Positions 37,319 through 44,420 of a stretch of DNA of 44,420 nucleotides are shown piece by piece. The stretch lies in contig DFIU01000019.1 of NCBI GenBank assembly GCA_002371465.1, positions 1-44,420 of the forward strand. Reading direction: 5' to 3'. How positions within the stretch are numbered: position 1 is the first letter of the stretch; every line of letters starts with the position of its first letter. This DNA comes from Lachnospiraceae bacterium UBA3689 (GTDB lineage Bacteria; Bacillota; Clostridia; Lachnospirales; Lachnospiraceae). Below the pieces are notes generated by a model. That model was given only the letters and a program-made list of their open reading frames with translations, was not told the DNA's origin and did no database searches. The position numbers and the translations under genes are program-made.

Positions 37319-38503
37319 TTAATCTGCGGTGACAGTCATGACTTCCGTCGTTTCAATCGCGGTCTGTAACAGGTCGTCGATCTTCTCACTTAAATGCGTC
37401 TCGCTGCGCTCAATCATATTGAGGTTGGGCTTGGTCACCGGATGCTTGGCGACAAAGATCGTGCAGCAGTCCTCATAAGGCAGAATGCTGGTCTCGTATG
37501 TTCCGATCTCTTTGGAAATCTCCACAATATCATTTTTATCAAAGCCGATCAGGGGCCGGTAGACCGGCAGGGTGCAGACAGCGTTGGTGCAAAGGAGAGA
37601 CTGCATGGTCTGGCTGGAGACCTGCCCGATGCTCTCCCCGGTAACAAGCCCCAAATCGCCGCGCTCCCTGGCAAAATGCTCCGCGATCTTCATCATATAG
37701 CGGCGCATGATGATGGTCAGCTCTTCGTGCGGACACTGGTCATAGATATAGAGCTGAATATCCGTAAAATTGACGATGTGCAGGCGGATGGGACCGGAAT
37801 ATTTTGCCACGAGCTTGGCCAGGTCGACTACCTTCTGCTTAGCGCGCTCAGAAGTATAGGGCGGCGCATGGAAATAGGTCGCGTCGATGGTGACTCCCCG
37901 CTTTGCGACCATCCAGCCGGCAACCGGGCTGTCGATTCCCCCGGATAAGCAGAGCATGGCGGACCCGTTGGTGCCGACCGGCATGCCGCCCGGACCGGGA
38001 ATGATGCGGGAATAGATGTAGGCCTCGTCGCGGACCTCTACATCCAGGAGAACGTCCGGACGGTGGACGTCGACGGTCAGGTTTGGACAGGCTTCCAGGA
38101 TATCGTGGCCCAGTTCCGCGTCGATCTGCATGGAAGTCATGGGGAACTGCTTGTTGGCGCGCCGGGTCTTGACCTTGAAGGTCTCCTCCTTTTTGGAGTG
38201 TTCCTCCTTCATATAGGCAAGGACGCCGTCACGGAGGGTCTCATAGCTCTCGCAGCTGACGACCCGGACCGGGCAGATGCCCACGATACCGAAGACATGC
38301 TGAAGGGCGTCGATGGTCTCCTCTTCATCCCACTCTCCGGAGCAGTGGACATAGACCCGGCCGCGCTCCTTGGTCACTTCAAATTCTCCGGAAATCCGTC
38401 TTAATGCCTCCCGGACTTTTTTCGCCAGGGCGTCTTCAAAGAGATGGCGGTTGTTGCCCTTGATTCCGATTTCTCCGTATTTCAGTAAAAATGTATCGTA
38501 CAT
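37319..38503 (-). CDS. thiI: tRNA 4-thiouridine synthase / sulfur carrier ThiI
   Basis: A 394-residue enzyme: N-terminal ferredoxin-like and THUMP domains (about 1-165; LLKYGEIGIKGNNRHLFED), then the PP-loop pyrophosphatase motif LCLSGGIDSPVAGWMV. It adenylates U8 of tRNAs and transfers sulfur to give s4U8. The length lacks the C-terminal rhodanese domain found in E. coli, as usual in Firmicutes, so sulfur delivery goes through the adjacent cysteine desulfurase. It is transcribed 15 nt after nifS in the same operon. Confidence 0.96.
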   Translation of the reverse strand: MYDTFLLKYGEIGIKGNNRHLFEDALAKKVREALRRISGEFEVTKERGRVYVHCSGEWDEEETIDALQHVFGIVGICPVRVVSCESYETLRDGVLAYMKEEHSKKEETFKVKTRRANKQFPMTSMQIDAELGHDILEACPNLTVDVHRPDVLLDVEVRDEAYIYSRIIPGPGGMPVGTNGSAMLCLSGGIDSPVAGWMVAKRGVTIDATYFHAPPYTSERAKQKVVDLAKLVAKYSGPIRLHIVNFTDIQLYIYDQCPHEELTIIMRRYMMKIAEHFARERGDLGLVTGESIGQVSSQTMQSLLCTNAVCTLPVYRPLIGFDKNDIVEISKEIGTYETSILPYEDCCTIFVAKHPVTKPNLNMIERSETHLSEKIDDLLQTAIETTEVMTVTAD

Positions 38504-38518
38504 GAATATCCTTTCTTC

Positions 38519-39676
38519 TCACCGTGCCTGATAGCGGCGCAGTTTGGGCAGGACGTCCCGTAAAACGTCCAGGGTCCGATCGATCTCTTCGATCGTATTG
38601 GTTTCGCAGAAGCTGAAGCGAACCGACGATCCCATCTCCTCCTTGGGCGCATGAATCGCCGTCAGAGTCGGACTGCCCGACCGTTTATGGGTGGAGCATG
38701 CGCTGCCCGCTGAAATATAGATCTGATGGTCCTCCAGGGTGTGGAGCAGGACCTCCGCCCCGACTCCGGTAAAGGCGGCATTGACGATCTGGGGCGCGCC
38801 TTCCCTCCCCGGCATACCGTGGATGACAACGCCGTCGATCCTTCTTAAGCCCTCGATCAGATGGTCCCGAAGCTGGTAGAGATGGTCGATCTTTTGATCA
38901 AAGTCGGTATAGGCTTCCCTTGCCGCGACGCCAAGCCCCGCGATGCCGGGGACATTTTCCGTTCCGCTTCTCCTGCCGCCGTTCTGTCCGCCTCCGTAGA
39001 TAATCGGTCTGACCTTTGCCGTCTGGCTGACATAGAGGAAGCCGCTGCCCTTGGGACCGTGCAGCTTGTGACCGCTGACCGAAAGGAGGTCGATCCCCTC
39101 CCGCCTGGGGTAAATGCGGTATTTCCCAAACGCCTGGATGGCGTCGACGTGGTAGAGGGCTTGGGGAGCCAGCTCATGGACCAGTCTTGCGACCTCATCC
39201 ACCGGCACCACTGCGCCGATTTCGTTGTTGACGTACATGGTCGAAACCAGGATCACGTCGTCGTTCAGATTTTCTTTTAAAAAGGTCAGATCAAGCCGTC
39301 CCTCTTCATCAGTCGGAATGATCTTGACTGTAAAGCCGAATTCCTCCAGGACCCGCACGGGTTCAGAGACCGCCGGATGCTCCATGCCGGTCGTCAAAAT
39401 GGTCCTGCCGGCGCGGCGGTTGGCAAGCGCAGTCCCCAGAATCGCCATGTTGTTAGCTTCCGTCCCGCCGGACGTGAAGACGATCTCCTGGTCCTTCACT
39501 TTCAGAATGTCCGCCAGAATCTTAGCCGTCTGCTTCAGATACCTTTCGGCATCGACACCCCGTTTATGCATAGAGGAGGGATTGCCCCAGTCCTCAGCCA
39601 TAGTCTTTTCTACAATCTCTAGGACCGCCCGGGAGGGCTTGGTCGTAGAGGAATTATCCAGATAAATTTCGTTCAT
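38519..39676 (-). CDS. nifS: Cysteine desulfurase (NifS/IscS class)
   Basis: A 385-residue PLP enzyme: IYLDNSSTTKPS at the start, a PLP-lysine motif SGHKLHGPKGSGFLYV, and the catalytic Cys in SAGSACSTHKRSGSPTL. It releases sulfur from cysteine for tRNA thiolation and cofactor assembly. In Firmicutes a dedicated NifZ copy supplies ThiI, which fits this nifS-thiI pair. The promoter TTGTGG-N17-TAGAAT (39724-39752) overlaps a small inverted repeat, TCCCT...AGGGA (39738-39756). Confidence 0.95.
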   Translation of the reverse strand: MNEIYLDNSSTTKPSRAVLEIVEKTMAEDWGNPSSMHKRGVDAERYLKQTAKILADILKVKDQEIVFTSGGTEANNMAILGTALANRRAGRTILTTGMEHPAVSEPVRVLEEFGFTVKIIPTDEEGRLDLTFLKENLNDDVILVSTMYVNNEIGAVVPVDEVARLVHELAPQALYHVDAIQAFGKYRIYPRREGIDLLSVSGHKLHGPKGSGFLYVSQTAKVRPIIYGGGQNGGRRSGTENVPGIAGLGVAAREAYTDFDQKIDHLYQLRDHLIEGLRRIDGVVIHGMPGREGAPQIVNAAFTGVGAEVLLHTLEDHQIYISAGSACSTHKRSGSPTLTAIHAPKEEMGSSVRFSFCETNTIEEIDRTLDVLRDVLPKLRRYQAR

Positions 39677-39723
39677 GATCGTTCTTTCTTCTTTTCAAGC
39701 ACAGTTCTCCAAAACAGGTGTCT

Positions 39724-39752
39724 ATTCTACCCGAATTTCCCTGTTTCCACAA
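39724..39752 (-). promoter_or_regulatory. nifS-thiI promoter
   Basis: TTGTGG (39747-39752)-N17-TAGAAT (39724-39729). The inverted repeat TCCCT (39738-39742)/AGGGA (39752-39756) lies over the spacer and -35 and could be an operator. Confidence 0.5.
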
Positions 39753-39841
39753 GGGATAGTCAAAATCAATAAATTTGCTTACCCATCCATTAATTTGTAC
39801 CGTTTAGGTATTGCAACTGTCTGCTGTTTCACATAACTGTA

Positions 39842-40657
39842 CTAATTATAGCGGACTTCCTCCAGAGTCAGTCCGCAGGCGGGCGCCGTCGGTCCCGCCA
39901 GGCGACGGTCCCTGGCCTCCAGCAGGGAGTCAATCGACTGGGGATCCCGCTTGCCTTCCCCGACCTCTATCAGGGTTCCGACCAGGATGCGGACCATGTA
40001 CTGCAAAAAGCCGCTGCCGAAGAAGTCCAGGTCGATTTCATCCTCAGTCTCTGTAATTCGGATATTGTAAATGGTCTTGACCCGGGACTTCTTCATCCTT
40101 GAATTGCCGTTAAAGCTCGAAAAATCATGCTCGCCCCGAAGCTTAATCGTCGCGACCTTCATCGCGGCGACGTCCAGCTTGCCCTCGTACTCATAGACAT
40201 ACTTGCGGTCAAAGACATGGGCTGCACGGTTGGTTCCGATCCGGTAGCGGTAGTGCTTGGAAGAGGCATTGTAGCGGCTGTGGAAACGGGGTGCCGCCTT
40301 CTGCACCGAAAGAACGCCAATATCGTCCGGCAGGTAGCGGTTGAGATAGGACTTGATCAGGTCCTCCGCCTCTTTCGGTCCCTCTCCTGCTCGTGCTTCA
40401 TCCGTATCAGATCCCTGTTCCAGCAGCTTTAAAACCCGGTTCTGCTGGTCGTCAGTTAAGCGAAACTGGGCGGACTGTCCCCTGGCGTGAACGCCGGCGT
40501 CCGTCCTGCCCGCCCCATGCACTTCGACATGGCTGCCGACCAGCCGCTCCAGCACCGCCTCCAGCTTGAACTGGATCGTATTGTCCGTATCCCCCAGCTT
40601 CTGCCAGCCGTTATAGCGGGTCCCGTCGTACTGCACGATCATTCTGTAATTCTGCAT
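39842..40657 (-). CDS. truA: tRNA pseudouridine(38-40) synthase TruA
   Basis: A 271-residue enzyme with the catalytic Asp in GAGRTDAGVHARGQ, the start QYDGTRYNGWQKL and the end VRILVGTLIEVGEGKRDPQSI. It forms pseudouridine at 38-40 in the anticodon stem-loop. An extra, charged 25-residue insert (about 80-105, LEQGSDTDEARAGEGPKEAEDL) makes it slightly longer than usual. It lies 23 nt after rsmE on the same strand and ends a core operon. Confidence 0.95.
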   Translation of the reverse strand: MQNYRMIVQYDGTRYNGWQKLGDTDNTIQFKLEAVLERLVGSHVEVHGAGRTDAGVHARGQSAQFRLTDDQQNRVLKLLEQGSDTDEARAGEGPKEAEDLIKSYLNRYLPDDIGVLSVQKAAPRFHSRYNASSKHYRYRIGTNRAAHVFDRKYVYEYEGKLDVAAMKVATIKLRGEHDFSSFNGNSRMKKSRVKTIYNIRITETEDEIDLDFFGSGFLQYMVRILVGTLIEVGEGKRDPQSIDSLLEARDRRLAGPTAPACGLTLEEVRYN

Positions 40658-40680
40658 GATCTATTTCCTTCCTCTATCCT

Positions 40681-41433
40681 TCAGTCGGCGTCCAATTCAT
40701 ACATCAAAATGCCCAGGACCGTGATGCAGGCGGTCTCCGCTCGAAGAATCCTGTGTCCCAGGGAAATGGTTTCCGCCCCGTAAGCGACCGCCTGATCCAC
40801 CTCTTCCCTGGAAAAGCCGCCCTCCGGTCCAACAAAGACCCCAAGGGACTGCCCCTTTTGAATGTCTCGAATCACCTTTCTGGTATGGGAAATGCCCTCT
40901 TCCCGTTCATAGGGCAGCAGCAGGACGTCCAGATCTTTTGCTTCCTCAAGGGCTTCTCTGAAGGACATGATCCCTGCGACTTCCGGGATAATCGCCCGCT
41001 TCGACTGCTTTGCCGCCGCCTCGGCAACCGCCTGCCAGCGCTGACGCTTCTTCTCCGCTTTTTTCTGATCGAGTTTCACAACCGTGTAGCGGGTGACGAC
41101 CGGCACGATCCGGTCCGCCCCCAACTCCACCGCCTTCTGGATGATCAGCTCGGGCTTGTCGGATTTGGGCAGCCCCATATAGAGGGTGATGGAATTGGCA
41201 AGTTCCGTCTTGGGATCATGAACCTCAAGAATCTCGCAGGTAACTTCCTGATCGGAAAAAGAGGAGATTCTGGAGAGGTAAGCACGACCGGTCTCGTCGA
41301 CACAATCGATCACTTCCCCTACCTTCATCCGAAGGACGTTGCTGATATGGTTGACGTCGCTGCCGGTGATACTAAGGCTTCCCCCAGTTTCCTTCAGCCT
41401 TACCTGTCCGCTCTGTATGAAAAAACGATACAT
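40681..41433 (-). CDS. rsmE: 16S rRNA (uracil1498-N3)-methyltransferase RsmE
   Basis: A 250-residue SPOUT-class enzyme that methylates U1498 of 16S rRNA. The pattern MYRFFIQ at the start, GADRIVPVVTRYTVVK, and the knot signature GVFVGPEGGFSREEVDQA and SLGHRILRAETA near the end are all present. It begins 34 nt inside the 3' end of prmA, so the two genes are translationally coupled, as commonly seen in Firmicutes. Confidence 0.96.
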   Translation of the reverse strand: MYRFFIQSGQVRLKETGGSLSITGSDVNHISNVLRMKVGEVIDCVDETGRAYLSRISSFSDQEVTCEILEVHDPKTELANSITLYMGLPKSDKPELIIQKAVELGADRIVPVVTRYTVVKLDQKKAEKKRQRWQAVAEAAAKQSKRAIIPEVAGIMSFREALEEAKDLDVLLLPYEREEGISHTRKVIRDIQKGQSLGVFVGPEGGFSREEVDQAVAYGAETISLGHRILRAETACITVLGILMYELDAD

Positions 41434-42377
41434 GACCAGTCTCCCATGCGGTTGATTTCTTCTAAGGCAAGTCCCGCTTTCTCACCGGCGGCAAGGACCA
41501 GGTCCTCGCGCTCACGCAGGATGCCGGAGGTGATATAGATGCCTCCTTCCTTTAAGGTCGGGGGAACGGCGGGTGTGATGTCCTCCAGGATCTCCGCGAT
41601 GATATTGGCAAGAACGATGTCGTATTTGCCATAGCCGACCGCGTCCTGGACAGCCTGATCATCCGCGATATTACCCAGAATCCGGATAAACTGCTCGTCC
41701 CCGATGTCATTTTGCTTTAAGTTATCTGTAATGGCGGGGAGGGTGTTGTCGTCCAGATCCGTCCCGAAGACGTGGGCGGCTCCGCTCTTTAAGGCGACAA
41801 TACCCAGGATGCCGCTGCCGGTTCCGATATCGAGGACCTGATCGCCCTCTTTGATGTATTTCCTAAGAGATCGGATCGCCAGCTGGGTAGTCTCATGGCT
41901 GCCCGTTCCAAATGCCGTGCCGGGATCGATGTGCAGGACCATGGCGGCTTTCTTTGCCTCTTCCGCCTCTTTTTCGGTTCCCTCTTCCCAGGTTGGTTCA
42001 ATATAGATATCGTCGACATGAAAGCTGTGAAAATATTGCTTCCAGTTGTTGACCCAGTCCTGGTCGTCGGTCACACCCTCTTCGATACTGGCGTCCCCAA
42101 TATCCGCATAGGACGAAAGGTCCGTCAGCTTTGCCCGCACCTGCTCAAGCAGGTCCGCGTCATCGGCATCCTGATCGGTGTAGAAGGTGATATCCGCCAG
42201 ATGGTCGTCCTCGGGCATTTCCGGGACAACTTCCCCAAAGTAGCCGCCATTTTCCTCCGGCGTAACCGGACGTTTATCTTTCACTTCCACGCTGGTAATG
42301 CCCAGCTCGTAGAGCATGAAGCTTACCAGGTCCTCAGCTTCTTCTGTCGTATGAATCGTATAGGTTTTCCACTTCAT
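41400..42377 (-). CDS. prmA: Ribosomal protein L11 methyltransferase PrmA
   Basis: This 325-residue enzyme trimethylates ribosomal protein L11. Its N-terminal substrate-recognition domain (about 1-120) is followed by the SAM-binding core: HIDPGTAFGTGSHETTQL, VLDIGTGSGILGIVALKSG and YDIVLANIIAEIL (the NPP-like motif). The start at 42377 (MKWKTYTIH) is four codons into the longest frame and follows GGAG; the extension starts with a TTG overlapping that site. It lies between dnaJ and rsmE in the standard dnaK-dnaJ-prmA-rsmE order. Confidence 0.95.
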   Translation of the reverse strand: MKWKTYTIHTTEEAEDLVSFMLYELGITSVEVKDKRPVTPEENGGYFGEVVPEMPEDDHLADITFYTDQDADDADLLEQVRAKLTDLSSYADIGDASIEEGVTDDQDWVNNWKQYFHSFHVDDIYIEPTWEEGTEKEAEEAKKAAMVLHIDPGTAFGTGSHETTQLAIRSLRKYIKEGDQVLDIGTGSGILGIVALKSGAAHVFGTDLDDNTLPAITDNLKQNDIGDEQFIRILGNIADDQAVQDAVGYGKYDIVLANIIAEILEDITPAVPPTLKEGGIYITSGILREREDLVLAAGEKAGLALEEINRMGDWSCIVFSYRADR

Positions 42378-42465
42378 ATTTTTCTCCAAAAAAACAGCGC
42401 AGCAATTCTGCTACTCATTGTATCGGAATCGTGCGCCGTTTTCAAATTTTATTCAATTATGGGGG

Positions 42466-43569
42466 TTATTCCTCGCCGCAGGCTTTCGCGTACTCTTTTA
42501 GAGCCTTCTTCTGCTTCATATTGAGCTTGGTCGGAACCTGGACGACCAGGGTGACATAGTGGTCGCCGCGGACATTTTTATTGCGGACGGAGGGAACGCC
42601 CTTGCCCCGCAGGCGGATCTTGGTATCCGTCTGGGTACCGGGCTTGACCTGGTACTCCACCTGACCGTCTACGGTCTTTATCAGGACCTTGCCGCCCAGA
42701 GCCGCCGTCGAAAAGCTGATGGGGGAGGTGGAATAGATGTCCGTATCGCTGCGCTGGAAAATGGGATGTCTTGTTACCCGGACCTCAACCAGCAGATCGC
42801 CTCTGGGACCGCCGTTCTGACCCGGCTCGCCCTTATCCCGGATCCGGACGGACATGCCGTTGTCGATTCCGGCGGGGATATCCACCTTGAGCTTGGACTT
42901 CTTCACCATATAGCCCGTGCCGTGGCACTTGGGACACTTCTCCCGGATGACCTTGCCGGACCCGTGGCAGTCCGGACAGGTCGTCTCCGTCTGCATCATG
43001 CCGAAAATGGACTGCTGGGTCTGGACCACGCGGCCGCTGCCGCCGCACTTGGAACAGGTCTCCGCATGGGTGCCGGGCTTAGCTCCCGTGCCATGGCAGG
43101 TATCGCAGGGCTCCCGCAGGTTGAGTTCGATGGTCTTGCTGCAGCCAAATACCGCCTCTTCAAAGGTGATATTGACAGAGGTCCGGACATTGGCTCCCCG
43201 CATGGGACCGTTTCTGGTCGCCCGGGTCCGGGACCTGCCGCCTCCGAACATGCCGCCAAAGAGGTCTCCGAAGATGTCGTCCATGCTGGCGCCGGAGAAA
43301 TCAAAGCCTCCAAAGCCGCCCGCGCCACCGGCACCGCCGCCCTGCTCAAATGCCGCCATGCCGAACTGGTCGTACTGCCGCCTCTTATCCGGATCACTGA
43401 GGACAGAGTAAGCCTCCGAAGCTTCCTTGAACTTTTCAGCCGCCTCTTTGCTGGGGTCGTTATCCGGATGATATTTTTTTGCCAGCTTAAAATAAGCCTT
43501 TTTGATCGCCCTGTCATCCGCGTCTTTTGATACGCCCAGGACTTCGTAAAAATCTCTCTTCTCTGCCAT
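42466..43569 (-). CDS. dnaJ: Chaperone protein DnaJ
   Basis: A 367-residue type I J-protein. The J domain (1-68) has KKYHPDND, and the G/F-rich stretch follows (about 75-110). Four CxxCxGxG zinc repeats (CDTCHGTG, CSKCGGSG, CPDCHGSG, CPKCHGTG) and the C-terminal substrate domain (DIPAGIDNGMSVRI, GGPRGDLLVEV) are present. It stimulates the ATPase of DnaK. It follows dnaK by 144 nt, with a hairpin in between, and is followed by prmA. Confidence 0.97.
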   Translation of the reverse strand: MAEKRDFYEVLGVSKDADDRAIKKAYFKLAKKYHPDNDPSKEAAEKFKEASEAYSVLSDPDKRRQYDQFGMAAFEQGGGAGGAGGFGGFDFSGASMDDIFGDLFGGMFGGGRSRTRATRNGPMRGANVRTSVNITFEEAVFGCSKTIELNLREPCDTCHGTGAKPGTHAETCSKCGGSGRVVQTQQSIFGMMQTETTCPDCHGSGKVIREKCPKCHGTGYMVKKSKLKVDIPAGIDNGMSVRIRDKGEPGQNGGPRGDLLVEVRVTRHPIFQRSDTDIYSTSPISFSTAALGGKVLIKTVDGQVEYQVKPGTQTDTKIRLRGKGVPSVRNKNVRGDHYVTLVVQVPTKLNMKQKKALKEYAKACGEE

Positions 43570-43663
43570 AATCTCTCTTCTTCAATATCTATGATAAACC
43601 GGATGTCCGGTTCTTTATCAGTTCCCGCCCGCCTTAAAGCAGGCAGCCCCTATAAGACTTCAA

Positions 43664-43695
43664 GACAGCTCCCCCTAAAGTTAGGAGGAGCTGCC
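43664..43695 (-). terminator. Hairpin between dnaK and dnaJ
   Basis: GGCAGCTCCTCCTAA and TTAGGGGGAGCTGTC (minus strand) form a 15-bp stem with a two-base loop and a weak U-poor tail. It is likely a partial terminator or an RNA-processing stem that separates the levels of dnaK and dnaJ. Confidence 0.6.
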
Positions 43696-43713
43696 TTTAT
43701 CAGATCAGATTGA

Positions 43714-44420
43714 TCAGACTTCCTTGTAGTCGGCATCGACGACATCATCGTCATTTCCGCCGTTTGACTGGTTGGAACCCTGCTGGCCGCCCATATCGGG
43801 ACCACCCTGGGGACCGCCCTGCTGATTCTGCTGAGCCTGCTCATACATCTTGGCGAAGAGCTTCTGTGCGCTCTCCATCAGCTTCTCCTTTGCCGCCTTC
43901 ATCTCGTCGATGTCCGCGTCTTCCAAAGGAGCGTTGGCATCCGGATGCTTAGATAAGATATCCTTCATGGACTTGAGATCCGCCTCAACGGCAGCCTTGT
44001 CACTTCCATCCAGCTTGTCGCCTGCGCTCTTCATGGCGTCTTCGACCTGGAAGACCAGGCTGTCGGCTTCATTTCTGGTATCGACGCCTTCCTTGCGCTT
44101 CTTGTCCTGAGCCTCGAATTCCTGAGCTTCCTTGACTGCCCGGTCGATATCGGCATCGGACATATTGGAGGAAGCGGTGATAGTGATGTGCTGCTCCTTG
44201 CCGGTTCCCAGATCCTTAGCGGATACATTGACGATACCGTTGGCATCGATATCGAAGGTAACTTCGATCTGCGGAACGCCGCGGCGTGCTGGCGGGATTC
44301 CATCCAGACGGAACTGGCCCAGGGACTTGTTGTCCCTTGCGAACTGGCGCTCGCCCTGGAGGACATTGATATCAACGGCGGTCTGGTTATCCGCAGCCGT
44401 TGAGAAGATCTGGCTCTTCT
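43714..44420 (-). CDS. dnaK: DnaK (Hsp70) C-terminal part, truncated by the window
   Basis: The last 235 residues or so of the chaperone. The substrate-binding domain reads QTAVDINVLQGERQFARDN, LGQFRLDGIPPARRGVPQIEV and FDIDANGIVNVSAKDLGTGKEQ. The helical lid and a GGPQGGPDMGG-rich tail ending DDDVVDADYKEV follow. The reading frame remains open to the right edge, so the 5' part of the gene lies outside the window. Expected upstream neighbours are hrcA and grpE, but they cannot be seen. Confidence 0.97.
   Translation of the reverse strand, partial: KSQIFSTAADNQTAVDINVLQGERQFARDNKSLGQFRLDGIPPARRGVPQIEVTFDIDANGIVNVSAKDLGTGKEQHITITASSNMSDADIDRAVKEAQEFEAQDKKRKEGVDTRNEADSLVFQVEDAMKSAGDKLDGSDKAAVEADLKSMKDILSKHPDANAPLEDADIDEMKAAKEKLMESAQKLFAKMYEQAQQNQQGGPQGGPDMGGQQGSNQSNGGNDDDVVDADYKEV

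Noticed and set aside
42559..43530. 323-codon plus-strand open frame opposite dnaJ
   Set aside because: Shadow of the glycine-rich and zinc-finger codons of dnaJ.

Overview
The window looks like a chromosomal segment of a low-to-mid GC Firmicute, most likely a Clostridia/Lachnospiraceae-type bacterium. Supporting this are CodY, a CIRCE-controlled groES-groEL, an RNase J with a TTG start behind a strong Shine-Dalgarno, the IreB-RuvX-DUF1292 cluster, a YlbF-family protein, the ThiI/NifS pair, and a split purine route with an archaeal-type IMP cyclohydrolase. Typical sigma-A promoters (TTGACA/TATAAT-like with 17-nt spacers) and U-run terminators are easy to read throughout. No species can be named from the sequence alone.

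Positions 1 to about 6270 are the right end of an integrated mobile element that continues beyond the left edge. It carries a leftward (minus) block: a truncated gene, a phage-type 'replication terminator'-like protein, an HUH rolling-circle Rep-like protein, and several tiny genes chained by ATGA overlaps. The early end of this block has a Cro-like HTH protein and a small HTH protein. Rightward run a CI/LexA-like S24 repressor, an NYN-domain (LabA/DUF88) nuclease preceded by a compact hairpin RNA, and a tyrosine integrase next to the 3' end of tRNA-Gly(GCC). A lambda-like switch is visible: four copies or partial copies of a 19-bp palindrome sit on the two divergent promoters and before the small HTH gene. 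A plus-strand promoter-terminator unit upstream of rep could encode a counter-transcribed RNA.

From 6273 to 21550 are an LTA-synthase-like membrane enzyme, a small membrane protein, ilvE, a three-gene LanFEG/BcrA-like ABC exporter, a class II aldolase, a stand-alone AICAR transformylase, an FtsX-type ABC transporter, an XRE regulator with purO, guaB and a small membrane protein. AICAR transformylase, PurO and GuaB together cover AICAR to FAICAR to IMP to XMP.

From 21772 to 30057 are groEL/groES, codY (with a CodY-box-like site at its own promoter), topA, and divergently comM(yifB)-dprA. From 30099 to 36882 is a long minus-strand housekeeping block: mtaB, then ireB-ruvX-DUF1292-rnj-ylbF-'mltG'-trmR-trhP. 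The MltG homologue there has lost its catalytic domain. A Crh-like HPr without the phosphorylatable histidine (36997-37233) is divergent from mtaB. From 37319 to the right edge are thiI-nifS, truA-rsmE-prmA-dnaJ and the 3' part of dnaK. The right two thirds are ordinary core genome; most novelty is in the mobile element and in intergenic regulatory structures.
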